Below are positions 1-7,872 of a DNA stretch of 11,262 nt, piece after piece. The stretch is from VBAS01 sp044867875 (lineage in GTDB: Bacteria > Bacteroidota > Bacteroidia > Chitinophagales > Chitinophagaceae), in contig JBIOVR010000529.1 of the NCBI GenBank assembly GCA_044867875.1, positions 1-11,262 of the forward strand, in the 5' to 3' direction. Below the pieces are notes generated by a model, which had not been told where the DNA came from, ran no database searches, and saw nothing but the letters and a program-made list of their open reading frames with translations. A program made the position numbers and the translations under genes. Numbering within the stretch: the stretch's first letter is position 1; each line of letters opens with the position of its first letter.

Positions 1-1
1 T

Positions 2-2308
2 CGTTGTGCATATTATTATGCAGGACTAAATACGACAACTGGTATCAGCACTTATCCCCGGGGAGACCAACCGGACATAAACAGAGACAAAGTTTATTTT
101 AGCCAAACAGCTGATAAATATGCATGGGCTAATATAGCCCAGGGATGGGCTTCTGGAACCTGGGATGGATCTAAAGTGGCGACCACAGATTGGAGAGATA
201 TGGTTACACAACAATCCATGACAACAGATAATATACTGAGCGTAAGTGGCGGAACAGATAAAATTAAAGCGTATGGTTCTTTTGGTTATTTGAATAATGA
301 AGGAACCATAAAAGGACAGTCATTTGAAAGATATACTGCAAGGGCTAACGTAGATATTGCTGCTACGAAATGGCTTTCTTTTGGATCTAATCTAAACTTT
401 AGTTATGGTAAGCAACAATTTGGGCAATCCGCCACCGGGGTATCTACTGTCGGCAATCCGCAGGGCGGATTATACGAATCTGCAAGAGGAGTATTTCCTT
501 TTGCAGTACCTTTTGATTCTGCTGGTAACAGGATCTCGTTTCCGGGAGGTGATAATGCTATTAAGACCGTTGTTGATGAATGGAAATATAATATTGATGA
601 AAGAGTAACACTGAGAGCTTTTGGAAGTTTATATGCCCAGGTAGATTTTGGTTCAATCGCCCCTGTATTAAAAGGATTGAAGTATCGTCTGAACTTTGGT
701 CCGGACCTGTCTTATTTTCGTGATGGAGTATATATTGATAAGAATTCAGTGGCTAATGGCGGTAGCAGTAGCTATGCTTCGCTTACCAAAACCAGTACCT
801 ATTCCTATACATTAGATAATTTACTTTATTACGATAGGACCGTCGGTCAACATACTTTTGGTTTGACTTTATTACAAAGCGCAACAGGTTATACACAGGA
901 AACAAGTAATTCAACAGGTCTTGGTGTCCCTTTGTCTTCTCAGTTGTGGAATGCATTAACCAGCGGTACTGTAACCGGTTCACTAAGTACATCATCTAAT
1001 CTAATCGAACAACAGCTCGCCTCATACATGGCAAGACTTAACTACAGCTTTAAGGATAAATATTTATTAACGGTTTCAGCCCGCCAGGATGGTTCTTCTG
1101 TTCTTGCAGAAGGACATAAATATGAATGGTTCCCTTCCGCAGCAGTAGCCTGGAGAATTAGCAAAGAAGGATTCATGAATGGTTTGGGTTGGATCAATGA
1201 TTTAAAATTAAGAATCGGTGCTGGTCAAACAGGTAATTCAGCTATTGCACCTTATGCAACACAAGGTCCGGCAACTTCACTTTTTTATCCTTTTTATACT
1301 TCCAGTGCTGCAGGTTCAATACCAAATTCAGTTTTGGCAAACCAGGAACTGGGGTGGGAAAAAACGACTCAATATAATGTCGGAGTTGATTTTAGCTTAT
1401 TCAAAAACAGGATTTCCGGAAGTGTAGATGTGTATACTTCAAAGACTTCAGATCTTTTACTGCAGAGATCTATTCCAACTGTTACAGGTTTCAACACCAC
1501 TTTTGCGAATATCGGGGAAACAGCAAACACGGGAGTTGATATTACGCTAACAACAGTGAATGTTAAGCAAAAAGATCTAACATGGACTACTACAACGACT
1601 GCTGCATGGCAAAAAGAACATATTGTAACATTATCCAACGGAAAACAAAATGATATAAGTAATACCTGGTTCATTGATCAGCCAATTGGTGTAATTTATG
1701 GTTATAAGGCGCTTGGATTATGGCAACCGAACGATAAAGCAGAAATGCAGGCATTTAATGCCAATGGTAATGCGTTTTCTGCTGGTAATGTAAGGGTTGA
1801 AGACGTTAACGGGGATCACAAAATTGATGGAAATAATGATCGTCAGATAATTGGATGGACCAGGCCTCGTTGGATAGTTGGTATGACAAATACTGTTAAC
1901 TATAAACAATTCGAATTCTCTATCTTTTTATACGGACGATTGAACTATATGTATAATTACGGAGGTGAAACAGAACCAGCACGATATGTTACCAGGAAGG
2001 TTGACTATTATACTGAAAACAATCCAAATGCTGAATTTCAAAAGCCCATCTTCAATGCAGGTGGTGCGCCACTCGATCCTTATTATGCATCCTTAGGTTA
2101 TTTGCATGCTTCATTTATTAAGATCCGAAACATATCGTTGGGATATATTTTTAAAAGTATGCCTAAAGCTGGGATCACTAACTTAAGAATTTATGCCCAG
2201 GTGCAAAACCCCGGGATGCTTTACTCCCAGATCAAATTCCGTGATATGGATGTCGTAAGCCCAACCTGGAACAGAGGCTATACACTTGGAATCAATGCAT
2301 CATTTTAA
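2..2308 (+). CDS. SusC/RagA-family TonB-dependent outer-membrane transporter (5' partial)
   Basis: Outer-membrane beta-barrel that, with its SusD partner, imports oligosaccharides using TonB energy. The frame is open from base 2, so the gene starts upstream; 768 residues are visible and the signal peptide, carboxypeptidase-like domain, TonB box and most of the plug are missing. A GTG at 176 lies in mid-domain and is not a real start. Family signatures seen (visible numbering): TTDWRDM near residues 60-66, typical of the end of the plug; a long alternating barrel sequence; GNVRVEDVNGDHKIDGNND followed by a GWTRPRW segment, the common SusC 'D-NGDGxID' block; HASFIKIRNISLGY near the end; and a C-terminal Phe after GINAS, as expected for a BAM-inserted barrel. 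SusC proteins usually have about 1000 residues, so roughly a quarter to a third is outside the window. The susD-like gene follows after 11 bp, which implies co-transcription. Substrate cannot be told from the protein; the neighbours suggest pectic oligosaccharides. Confidence 0.95.
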   Translation, partial: RCAYYYAGLNTTTGISTYPRGDQPDINRDKVYFSQTADKYAWANIAQGWASGTWDGSKVATTDWRDMVTQQSMTTDNILSVSGGTDKIKAYGSFGYLNNEGTIKGQSFERYTARANVDIAATKWLSFGSNLNFSYGKQQFGQSATGVSTVGNPQGGLYESARGVFPFAVPFDSAGNRISFPGGDNAIKTVVDEWKYNIDERVTLRAFGSLYAQVDFGSIAPVLKGLKYRLNFGPDLSYFRDGVYIDKNSVANGGSSSYASLTKTSTYSYTLDNLLYYDRTVGQHTFGLTLLQSATGYTQETSNSTGLGVPLSSQLWNALTSGTVTGSLSTSSNLIEQQLASYMARLNYSFKDKYLLTVSARQDGSSVLAEGHKYEWFPSAAVAWRISKEGFMNGLGWINDLKLRIGAGQTGNSAIAPYATQGPATSLFYPFYTSSAAGSIPNSVLANQELGWEKTTQYNVGVDFSLFKNRISGSVDVYTSKTSDLLLQRSIPTVTGFNTTFANIGETANTGVDITLTTVNVKQKDLTWTTTTTAAWQKEHIVTLSNGKQNDISNTWFIDQPIGVIYGYKALGLWQPNDKAEMQAFNANGNAFSAGNVRVEDVNGDHKIDGNNDRQIIGWTRPRWIVGMTNTVNYKQFEFSIFLYGRLNYMYNYGGETEPARYVTRKVDYYTENNPNAEFQKPIFNAGGAPLDPYYASLGYLHASFIKIRNISLGYIFKSMPKAGITNLRIYAQVQNPGMLYSQIKFRDMDVVSPTWNRGYTLGINASF

Positions 2309-2319
2309 TAATAATCAAA

Positions 2320-4335
2320 TTGAATTATATGAATAAGTATAATATTTTTAAAAAATTAATAATTTTTGCGGGAGTACTTCTTATTATTCCGTCTTGCAAA
2401 AAAGATTTTTTGGAAGAAGAACTTACAACGGCACAAGGCAATGACTTTTATAAAACTGATGCTGGCATACAACAATTGGCCGTGGGTACGTATTTCCAGG
2501 TTTTTGAGGTTCCGACAAACGGGGAATGGTATTATTGTGCTACTAATTATGGAACGGATGAATTTCATATCGGTGGAGATCCGTCCAATTCACCCTGGAA
2601 CAATTATGATCCAACTTTTAATCCCGCACTTTCTACTAATGGTAATTTGCAAGGAGTCAATAATCAATGGGATGCCCTGTATATAGGAATCGGAGATGCT
2701 AATTTGTTAATTCAAAACGCTACAAATAGTACTTCCACATCCGATGCTATTAAAAAGACAGCGTTAGGAGAAGGATATTTTATGAGGGCATATTGCTACT
2801 TAAGATTGGTAAGTCAATTTGGTGCTGTACCGCTTAAGTTATCACCATCAACAACAGTTGAATTGGAATTTACAAGACAAGATCCAAAAGATATATACGA
2901 TCAAATAATTAAGGATTTGCAACAGGCAGCTAACCTGTTACCAACTGCAGGAGGCCCTTATCGGATTACAAAAGATGCTACTTCACACTTTTTGGCAAAA
3001 GCGTATTTATTTAGGTCAAGTGAAATAAACAGTTCATGGAATTCTTCTACTGTAGCTGCAGACTTAGCGGCTGCTGTAACTCTTTGTGACGAGGTGATCT
3101 CAAAGCACCCATTGGCTGCAGATTTTAAAAGTATCTGGAATTTTACCGGTATCAATTCAGCAAATGAAACGTTGCCGGAAATCCTTCTTTCTGCTCAATT
3201 AACCAATGATGTAACTACCAATCTTAATACAGGGAATACCCAACATTTATATTTTGTTTCCAGGTATGATATACAGGACCAAATGGCCCGTGATCTGACT
3301 GGCGACAGACCTTTTAGCAGGATGGCGACCACTTACTACGACTACCGTTTATATGATATGGTTAATGATTCAAGATTTTGGAAATCCTTTAGAACTAAAA
3401 GCGCTGTAAACGGTGCAACTACTGCTCCCAATATTAAAGGTGACCTGGGAATTATGTTTGTAATTAATCAGCCAGGTGATACACGATTCCCGCTATCAAA
3501 AATTAGTAAAGGCACAATTGGCACGACAAATTCTCTTGTTACTGATGTTAATGGCACCGGTAGACCAATACCAACCACGTATGTCGCATATCCAAATGGC
3601 AGAACAACGGATGGTGCATTGAATACTGATCTAACAACGGCTTATCAGGCTTTCCCCTCTTTAAGTAAATACATGGATGGTTCAAGAAATGCTTTAAATG
3701 ATGTTCAGGGACACAGAGATTTTATATTAGCCCGTTCCGCAGAAACTTATTTAATTGCTGCTGAAGCAAAGATCAGGCTGGCTAAAGCTGGAACAGGTAG
3801 TTATGCAGATGCATTGCCTTATATTAATGCAGTTCGTACAAGAGGGCAATTCGTTAGTGGAGAAAACAGGGCTGCTTACAATGATGGGGGTAATACTTTA
3901 CTATCTGCAGCTCTTCAACCTGCAGGTGTTTCGAATTCATTTTATGCTGGAAATTCATATTATGAATCAAATAATATTCCGGTAACTACAACTGCCTCGG
4001 CAAGTTTGGCTATTACTGATGTTAATAATTTACCTGCACAAGATCAATTTGTCATTAATACTTTAGGATTGTCTAGTCAATATGATAAAATGCTATGTCT
4101 TGTGTTAGATGAACGTTCCCGTGAATTAATGGGAGAATATCACCGCTGGGCAGATTTGTCCAGAACGAAAACATTAGTTTCAAGAGCCAAGGCATTTAAT
4201 GTTGAAGCCGCAACTACTATTGCAGATAAACATCTTTTACGTCCGATTCCTCAAACATTCTTAGATGGAATACAAGCGGGGGGAGCTGCGCTAACTCCGG
4301 CACAAAAAACAGCAATGCAAAATCCGGGATACTAA
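2320..4335 (+). CDS. SusD/RagB-family outer-membrane glycan-binding lipoprotein
   Basis: Surface lipoprotein that caps the SusC barrel and captures glycans. The N-terminus is a lipoprotein signal: basic NKYNIFKK, a hydrophobic run, then IIPSC with Cys26 as the lipidated residue, followed by KKDFLEEE, an acidic stretch of the kind linked to surface export in Bacteroidota. Family motifs: GEGYFMRAYCYLRLVSQFG (about 150-168), the TPR-like helix typical of SusD; AETYLIAAEAKIRLA (474-488); DERSRELMGEYHRWADLSRT (597-616), the signature C-terminal block; and LLRPIPQTFLD (639-649). At 671 residues it is longer than the common 500-600. Part of the excess is a loop of about 85 residues, rich in Asn, Ser, Thr and Ala, between VRTRGQF (505-511) and the DERSREL block. 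ATG 2320 gives the listed length; ATG 2329 (Met4) is an equally plausible start and also leaves a good lipoprotein signal. The gene ends 27 bp before a strong terminator. Confidence 0.95.
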   Translation: MNYMNKYNIFKKLIIFAGVLLIIPSCKKDFLEEELTTAQGNDFYKTDAGIQQLAVGTYFQVFEVPTNGEWYYCATNYGTDEFHIGGDPSNSPWNNYDPTFNPALSTNGNLQGVNNQWDALYIGIGDANLLIQNATNSTSTSDAIKKTALGEGYFMRAYCYLRLVSQFGAVPLKLSPSTTVELEFTRQDPKDIYDQIIKDLQQAANLLPTAGGPYRITKDATSHFLAKAYLFRSSEINSSWNSSTVAADLAAAVTLCDEVISKHPLAADFKSIWNFTGINSANETLPEILLSAQLTNDVTTNLNTGNTQHLYFVSRYDIQDQMARDLTGDRPFSRMATTYYDYRLYDMVNDSRFWKSFRTKSAVNGATTAPNIKGDLGIMFVINQPGDTRFPLSKISKGTIGTTNSLVTDVNGTGRPIPTTYVAYPNGRTTDGALNTDLTTAYQAFPSLSKYMDGSRNALNDVQGHRDFILARSAETYLIAAEAKIRLAKAGTGSYADALPYINAVRTRGQFVSGENRAAYNDGGNTLLSAALQPAGVSNSFYAGNSYYESNNIPVTTTASASLAITDVNNLPAQDQFVINTLGLSSQYDKMLCLVLDERSRELMGEYHRWADLSRTKTLVSRAKAFNVEAATTIADKHLLRPIPQTFLDGIQAGGAALTPAQKTAMQNPGY

Positions 4336-4362
4336 CATAGATATAAGCAGTAGTTTTTGATT

Positions 4363-4400
4363 AATGAAAAGGGCCCCGAAATGATCGGGGTCTTTTCATT
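4363..4400 (+). terminator. Hairpin terminator after the susCD pair, probably bidirectional
   Basis: Left arm AATGAAAAGGGCCCCGA (4363-4379) pairs with right arm TCGGGGTCTTTTCATT (4385-4400) around a 5-nt loop, AATGA. The GC core is CCCCGA/TCGGGG, with one G bulge and a G-U pair just below it. The T-run follows the core and pairs with the upstream A-run, so the hairpin has the A-tract/T-tract layout of a terminator able to work in both directions. It separates susCD from the enzyme genes, which implies that the enzymes need their own promoter or depend on read-through. Confidence 0.85.
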
Positions 4401-4419
4401 TAAGATCCTTCCATTTTAT

Positions 4420-4448
4420 TGTACAGGATAGCGCAGGACGAAAACGGA
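4420..4448 (+). promoter_or_regulatory. Candidate operator upstream of the GH105 operon: 10-bp-phased CAGGA repeats
   Basis: CAGGA occurs at 4424-4428 and again at 4434-4438, and a degenerate ACGGA sits at 4444-4448, so GGA recurs three times at exactly 10-bp spacing on one DNA face. The 11-mer TGTACAGGATA (4420-4430) and the CAGGA-N5-CAGGA arrangement recur at 10970-10986 before the next gene outside the operon. The site lies 58-87 bp before the GH105 start, where an activator could bind. Phased direct repeats suit AraC-type DNA-binding domains, including those of hybrid two-component PUL regulators; that assignment is inference. No convincing Bacteroidota TAnnTTTG promoter was found nearby. 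Confidence 0.4.
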
Positions 4449-4506
4449 CTTGTTTTCAATAATTTTAAAAACTGCTATTGCCAGTTATATCTAATTTGCC
4501 TGCATT

Positions 4507-5868
4507 ATGAAAAAAAATATTTGCCTTTTAGTTATTTCCGTTCTTTTTCTGTTTAAAATAAACGGTCAGCAAACCCCTTCAGTAAAAAATGATGTAACGA
4601 CACCGCTTCATGCTATGAAGGTCGATTACCCTGTGCCATATGAGGCACCTGCGAAAGAAAATGTAAAAGCTGTGCTTGATAGAATATTTAACTATCTCGA
4701 TGCTACTACACCTGCACAAATGATGAATAAACAATCAGGAGAAATTGTAAATGAAATAAATCAGCTGGATACAAATACAGTTGTCAAACAAGGTGACTTT
4801 CGTTTGACAAGCTATGAATGGGGAGTAACTTATTCCGCCATGCAAAGAGCTTATGAAACAACGGGAGATAAAAAATATAATGATTATGTAAAAACAAGAC
4901 TCGATTTTTTAGCAAAATGGATACCTGCAGTCAAATCAAAATTTCCTCTTGATTATATTCAAAAAAGAAGATTGTTCAATCAGCCTATAGATCCTCATGC
5001 ACTGGATGATGCCGGTGCTGTTTGTGCATCGATGATAAAAGCACAACGCAGTGGCTTAAGTAATGATCTGCGACCGCTGATAGATAACTATATCAATTAT
5101 GTTTTTACAAAAGAATATCGTTTGAAAGATGGAACGATTGGTCGAAACCGTCCGCAGAAAAACACTTTATGGTTGGATGACTTATATATGTATATACCGT
5201 CAGTGGCACAAATGGGCAAGCTAACTGGTGATAAAAAATACTTTGATGATGCAGTGAAACAGGTATTGAATTACAGTAAAAGAATGTTTAATAAAGAAAA
5301 AGGATTATACATGCATGGCTGGGTCGAGAGTATAGAAGTTCATCCTCAATATCATTGGGGCAGAGCCAATGGCTGGGCGCTGTTGGCGATGAGTGAACTT
5401 TTAGATGTGTTACCAGAAAATCATGCAGGAAGAAAAGCAGTGCTTCAACAATTTAAAGATCTCGCAAAAGGGTTGGCAACTTATCAAAGTGGCTCAGGTT
5501 TCTGGCATCAATTATTAGATAAAAATGATAGCTATTTGGAAACATCCGCAACAGCCATTTATGCTTACTGCATTGCACATGCGTGTAATAAAGGATGGGT
5601 AGATGCAATGATCTATGGACCGATGAGCATATTAGCATGGAATGCTGTATCAACAAAGATCAATGATAAGGGACAAGTAGAAGGAACATGTGTGGGCACA
5701 GGAATGGCATTTGATCCTGCCTTTTATTATCACCGGCCTGTGAATGTTTTTGCAGCGCATGGATATGGTCCCGCTCTTTTAGCCGGGGCAGAGATAATTG
5801 AATTATTAAATAACTATTCGTTTTATATAAATGATAGTTCTTTGCAATTAAAAGAAAAGAATAAATGA
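4507..5868 (+). CDS. Exported GH105 unsaturated rhamnogalacturonyl/glucuronyl hydrolase
   Basis: Expected to remove the 4,5-unsaturated uronic acid left at the non-reducing end of oligosaccharides by a polysaccharide lyase, most often delta-GalA-Rha from rhamnogalacturonan I, probably in the periplasm. The 453-residue protein begins with a type I signal peptide (KKN, then ICLLVISVLFLFK, cleavage likely after NG before QQTP). The rest is an (alpha/alpha)6-barrel: YEWGVTYSAMQRAYETTGD (103-121), HALDDAG (164-170), LWLDDLYM (221-228), HWGRANGWALLAM (283-295), ETSATAIYAY (345-354), GTCVGTGM (393-400) and AAHGYGPALLAGAE (416-429). Asp in HALDD (167/168) and in WLDD (224/225) match the paired catalytic-site acids of GH88/GH105 enzymes (spacing of about 56 as in YteR, from memory). 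It is the first gene of a four-gene operon; its TGA overlaps the next ATG as ATGA, suggesting coupled translation. Family assignment is strong; GH88 is less likely and the exact glycosidic linkage is not determinable. Confidence 0.92.
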   Translation: MKKNICLLVISVLFLFKINGQQTPSVKNDVTTPLHAMKVDYPVPYEAPAKENVKAVLDRIFNYLDATTPAQMMNKQSGEIVNEINQLDTNTVVKQGDFRLTSYEWGVTYSAMQRAYETTGDKKYNDYVKTRLDFLAKWIPAVKSKFPLDYIQKRRLFNQPIDPHALDDAGAVCASMIKAQRSGLSNDLRPLIDNYINYVFTKEYRLKDGTIGRNRPQKNTLWLDDLYMYIPSVAQMGKLTGDKKYFDDAVKQVLNYSKRMFNKEKGLYMHGWVESIEVHPQYHWGRANGWALLAMSELLDVLPENHAGRKAVLQQFKDLAKGLATYQSGSGFWHQLLDKNDSYLETSATAIYAYCIAHACNKGWVDAMIYGPMSILAWNAVSTKINDKGQVEGTCVGTGMAFDPAFYYHRPVNVFAAHGYGPALLAGAEIIELLNNYSFYINDSSLQLKEKNK

Positions 5869-7832
5869 AAAAGACAATAGTTTGTTTGTTGGTTTTGATC
5901 TTAAGTTTAAATTCTTTCTCTCAAAGAAAACTTACTGTTGTTGCTGATAAATCGATTGCATCAGTTGCTCCCACTATGTGGGGTGTATTTTTTGAGGATA
6001 TAAACTTTGGTGCAGATGGTGGTTTATACGCTGAACTGGTAAAGAATCGTTCTTTTGAATTTCCAACTGCGATGATGGGCTGGCGGGAAAACAGGGTCAA
6101 TTACCAGAAAGGAAGATTTCTTATTGTCAACAAATCGGACAACTCTGCTAATGCACGGTTTGCAAGAATAACAATAAATAATCCTGAAGGGAATTATTCA
6201 TTGAGTAATGAAGGCTTCAGAGGAATAGGCGTTCATAAAGAAAAGCAATATGATTTTTCTATTATGGCCAGAACTGAAAAGCCAACCAATATTAAAATAA
6301 AAGTTCAGTTGTTAAATTATGCTGGCAAAGAAATTGGCAGTACTATGATTGAAAATTTTTCAAATGCTTGGAAAAAATATTCTTCCTCAATTACAACGAC
6401 TGACACAGCGCAAAAAGGAAAGTTGAATTTAATATTTGAAGGCTCAGGGGTGATCGACATTGATATTGTTTCTTTGTTCCCGCATGATACATGGAAAAAT
6501 CGTCCCGGTGGATTGCGGAATGATTTAGTTCAAAAGATCGCTGACTTAAAACCCGGTTTCATTCGTTTTCCCGGTGGTTGTATTGTTGAAGGAAAAGATT
6601 TGACGAACCGCTACCAATGGAAAACAACTGTCGGAAATGTTGATGACAGGAAATTGATTATGAATCGTTGGAATGTTGAATTTCCAAGGAAGTCTGCACC
6701 AGATTATTATCAAAGCTTTGGTTTGGGTTTTTATGAATACTTTTTATTGGCAGCGGATCTGGGTGCCGAACCATTACCAATACTAAACTGCGGCATGGCC
6801 TGCCAGTTCAATAGTGGTGAGGTAGTGGCAATGGATGAATTGCAGCCTTATATTGATGATGCGATCGACTTAATTGAGTTTGCAAACAGCGATATCACTA
6901 CTAAATGGGGCAAGCTTCGTGGTGATATGGGGCATCCTCAACCTTTCAATCTGAAATTTCTTGGTGTGGGTAATGAACAGTGGGAACCACAATACATCGA
7001 ACGCTATAAAGTTTTTGAAAAGGCAATTCTTTCAAAATATCCTGCGATCAAAATTGTATCAGGTGCCGGTCCGTTTGCCGAAGGAGAATATTTCAATTAT
7101 GCATGGAAAGAGCTTAAGCAATTAAAGCCTGCTTTGATAGATGAACACTATTATAAACCACCAGCCTGGTTTTACAATAATGCAACGAGATATGATAGTT
7201 ATGAAAGAACAGGTCCTAAAATTTTTGCTGGTGAGTACGCAGCACATTCAAAAGAAAATCCTGAAACAGAAAGCCGTAACAATTGGGAGAGTGCGTTGGC
7301 TGAAGCTGCTTTTATGACAGGTTTGGAAAGAAATGCTGATATCGTGCAAATGTGTTCTTATGCACCATTGTTTGCGCATGTGGATGCCTGGCAATGGCGC
7401 CCTGACCTGATCTGGTTTGATAATTTAAGTACTGTCGCTACACCGAATTATTATGTTCAGAAATTATTTTCCAATAATAAAGGAACCGATGTAGTGGCAC
7501 TAACCGAAAATGAAAAACCGGTTGCGGGTAAAGACAGTTTGTACAGCAGTGCTGTGATTGACAGAAAAAAAAGCGAGCTGATCATTAAAATTGTCAACAT
7601 TGCATCAGTGTCACAAACTGTTGAATTGAATTTGCCAGGGATTAAACTTGCTAAGACAGATGCAGTTTCACAAACTCTTGCTGCAAATGATCTGTACAGT
7701 TATAATAAGCTTTCGGAGTTGGATAAATTAAAACCAGAAGAAAGGAAATTTTCCATTAAAACAAATAAGTTAGATCAGAATTTACCGGCATACTCAGTTA
7801 CAGTTTTAAAAATTCCATTTATTAATAAATGA
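5865..7832 (+). CDS. Exported GH51 alpha-L-arabinofuranosidase with inserted carbohydrate-binding-like domain
   Basis: Retaining exo-enzyme releasing alpha-L-arabinofuranose from arabinan or arabinose side chains. Signal peptide: MKKTIVCLLVLILSLNSFS, cleavage likely before Gln20. The start region MWGVFFEDINFGADGGLYAELVKNRSFEF (38-66) is typical of GH51. Residues about 70-205 form a beta-rich insert with motifs (SNEGFRGIGV, YDFSIMART, AWKKYSS, IDIDIVSLFP) like a CBM4/9-type jelly roll, known from extracellular GH51s of this length (655 versus about 500 for cytoplasmic ones). The TIM barrel follows: RPGGLRNDLVQKIADLKPGFIRFPGGCIVEG (213-243); acid/base Glu371 in GVGNEQW; DEHYY (426-430); nucleophile Glu457 in FAGEYAAH; and APLFAHVDAWQWRPDLIWFDN (500-520). 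The C-terminal part (about 555-655) is a beta-sandwich. The start overlaps the GH105 stop by four bases (ATGA). Both catalytic residues are present, so it should be active; preference for arabinan or arabinoxylan is not visible, and the neighbours favour pectic arabinan. Confidence 0.94.
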   Translation: MKKTIVCLLVLILSLNSFSQRKLTVVADKSIASVAPTMWGVFFEDINFGADGGLYAELVKNRSFEFPTAMMGWRENRVNYQKGRFLIVNKSDNSANARFARITINNPEGNYSLSNEGFRGIGVHKEKQYDFSIMARTEKPTNIKIKVQLLNYAGKEIGSTMIENFSNAWKKYSSSITTTDTAQKGKLNLIFEGSGVIDIDIVSLFPHDTWKNRPGGLRNDLVQKIADLKPGFIRFPGGCIVEGKDLTNRYQWKTTVGNVDDRKLIMNRWNVEFPRKSAPDYYQSFGLGFYEYFLLAADLGAEPLPILNCGMACQFNSGEVVAMDELQPYIDDAIDLIEFANSDITTKWGKLRGDMGHPQPFNLKFLGVGNEQWEPQYIERYKVFEKAILSKYPAIKIVSGAGPFAEGEYFNYAWKELKQLKPALIDEHYYKPPAWFYNNATRYDSYERTGPKIFAGEYAAHSKENPETESRNNWESALAEAAFMTGLERNADIVQMCSYAPLFAHVDAWQWRPDLIWFDNLSTVATPNYYVQKLFSNNKGTDVVALTENEKPVAGKDSLYSSAVIDRKKSELIIKIVNIASVSQTVELNLPGIKLAKTDAVSQTLAANDLYSYNKLSELDKLKPEERKFSIKTNKLDQNLPAYSVTVLKIPFINK

Positions 7833-7872
7833 GAAGGAATAATTGCTTCTTTAAAGCCAGACGGAATTAACT

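Noticed and set aside
176..178. GTG as start codon of the SusC-like gene
   Set aside because: The same frame is open back to base 2 and encodes sensible SusC sequence before it, so the gene begins upstream of the window.
1369..1674. 101-codon open frame on the minus strand inside the SusC gene
   Set aside because: Antisense to a clearly conserved coding region, with no recognisable domain and no upstream signals; a chance frame.
2366..2686. 106-codon plus-strand frame overlapping the start of susD
   Set aside because: Alternate frame of a well-supported SusD lipoprotein gene, without a plausible start context.
4460..4498. TAATTTTA (4460-4467) and CTAATTTG (4491-4498) as a Bacteroidota -7 promoter element
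   Set aside because: Each only partly matches TAnnTTTG and neither has a -33 TTTG/TTG at the usual spacing; in AT-rich DNA such matches are expected by chance.
7832..7850. AGAAG/CTTCT hairpin between the GH51 and GH39-like genes
   Set aside because: Only five base pairs, mostly weak, with a nine-base loop; unlikely to stop transcription inside an operon with 40-bp spacing.
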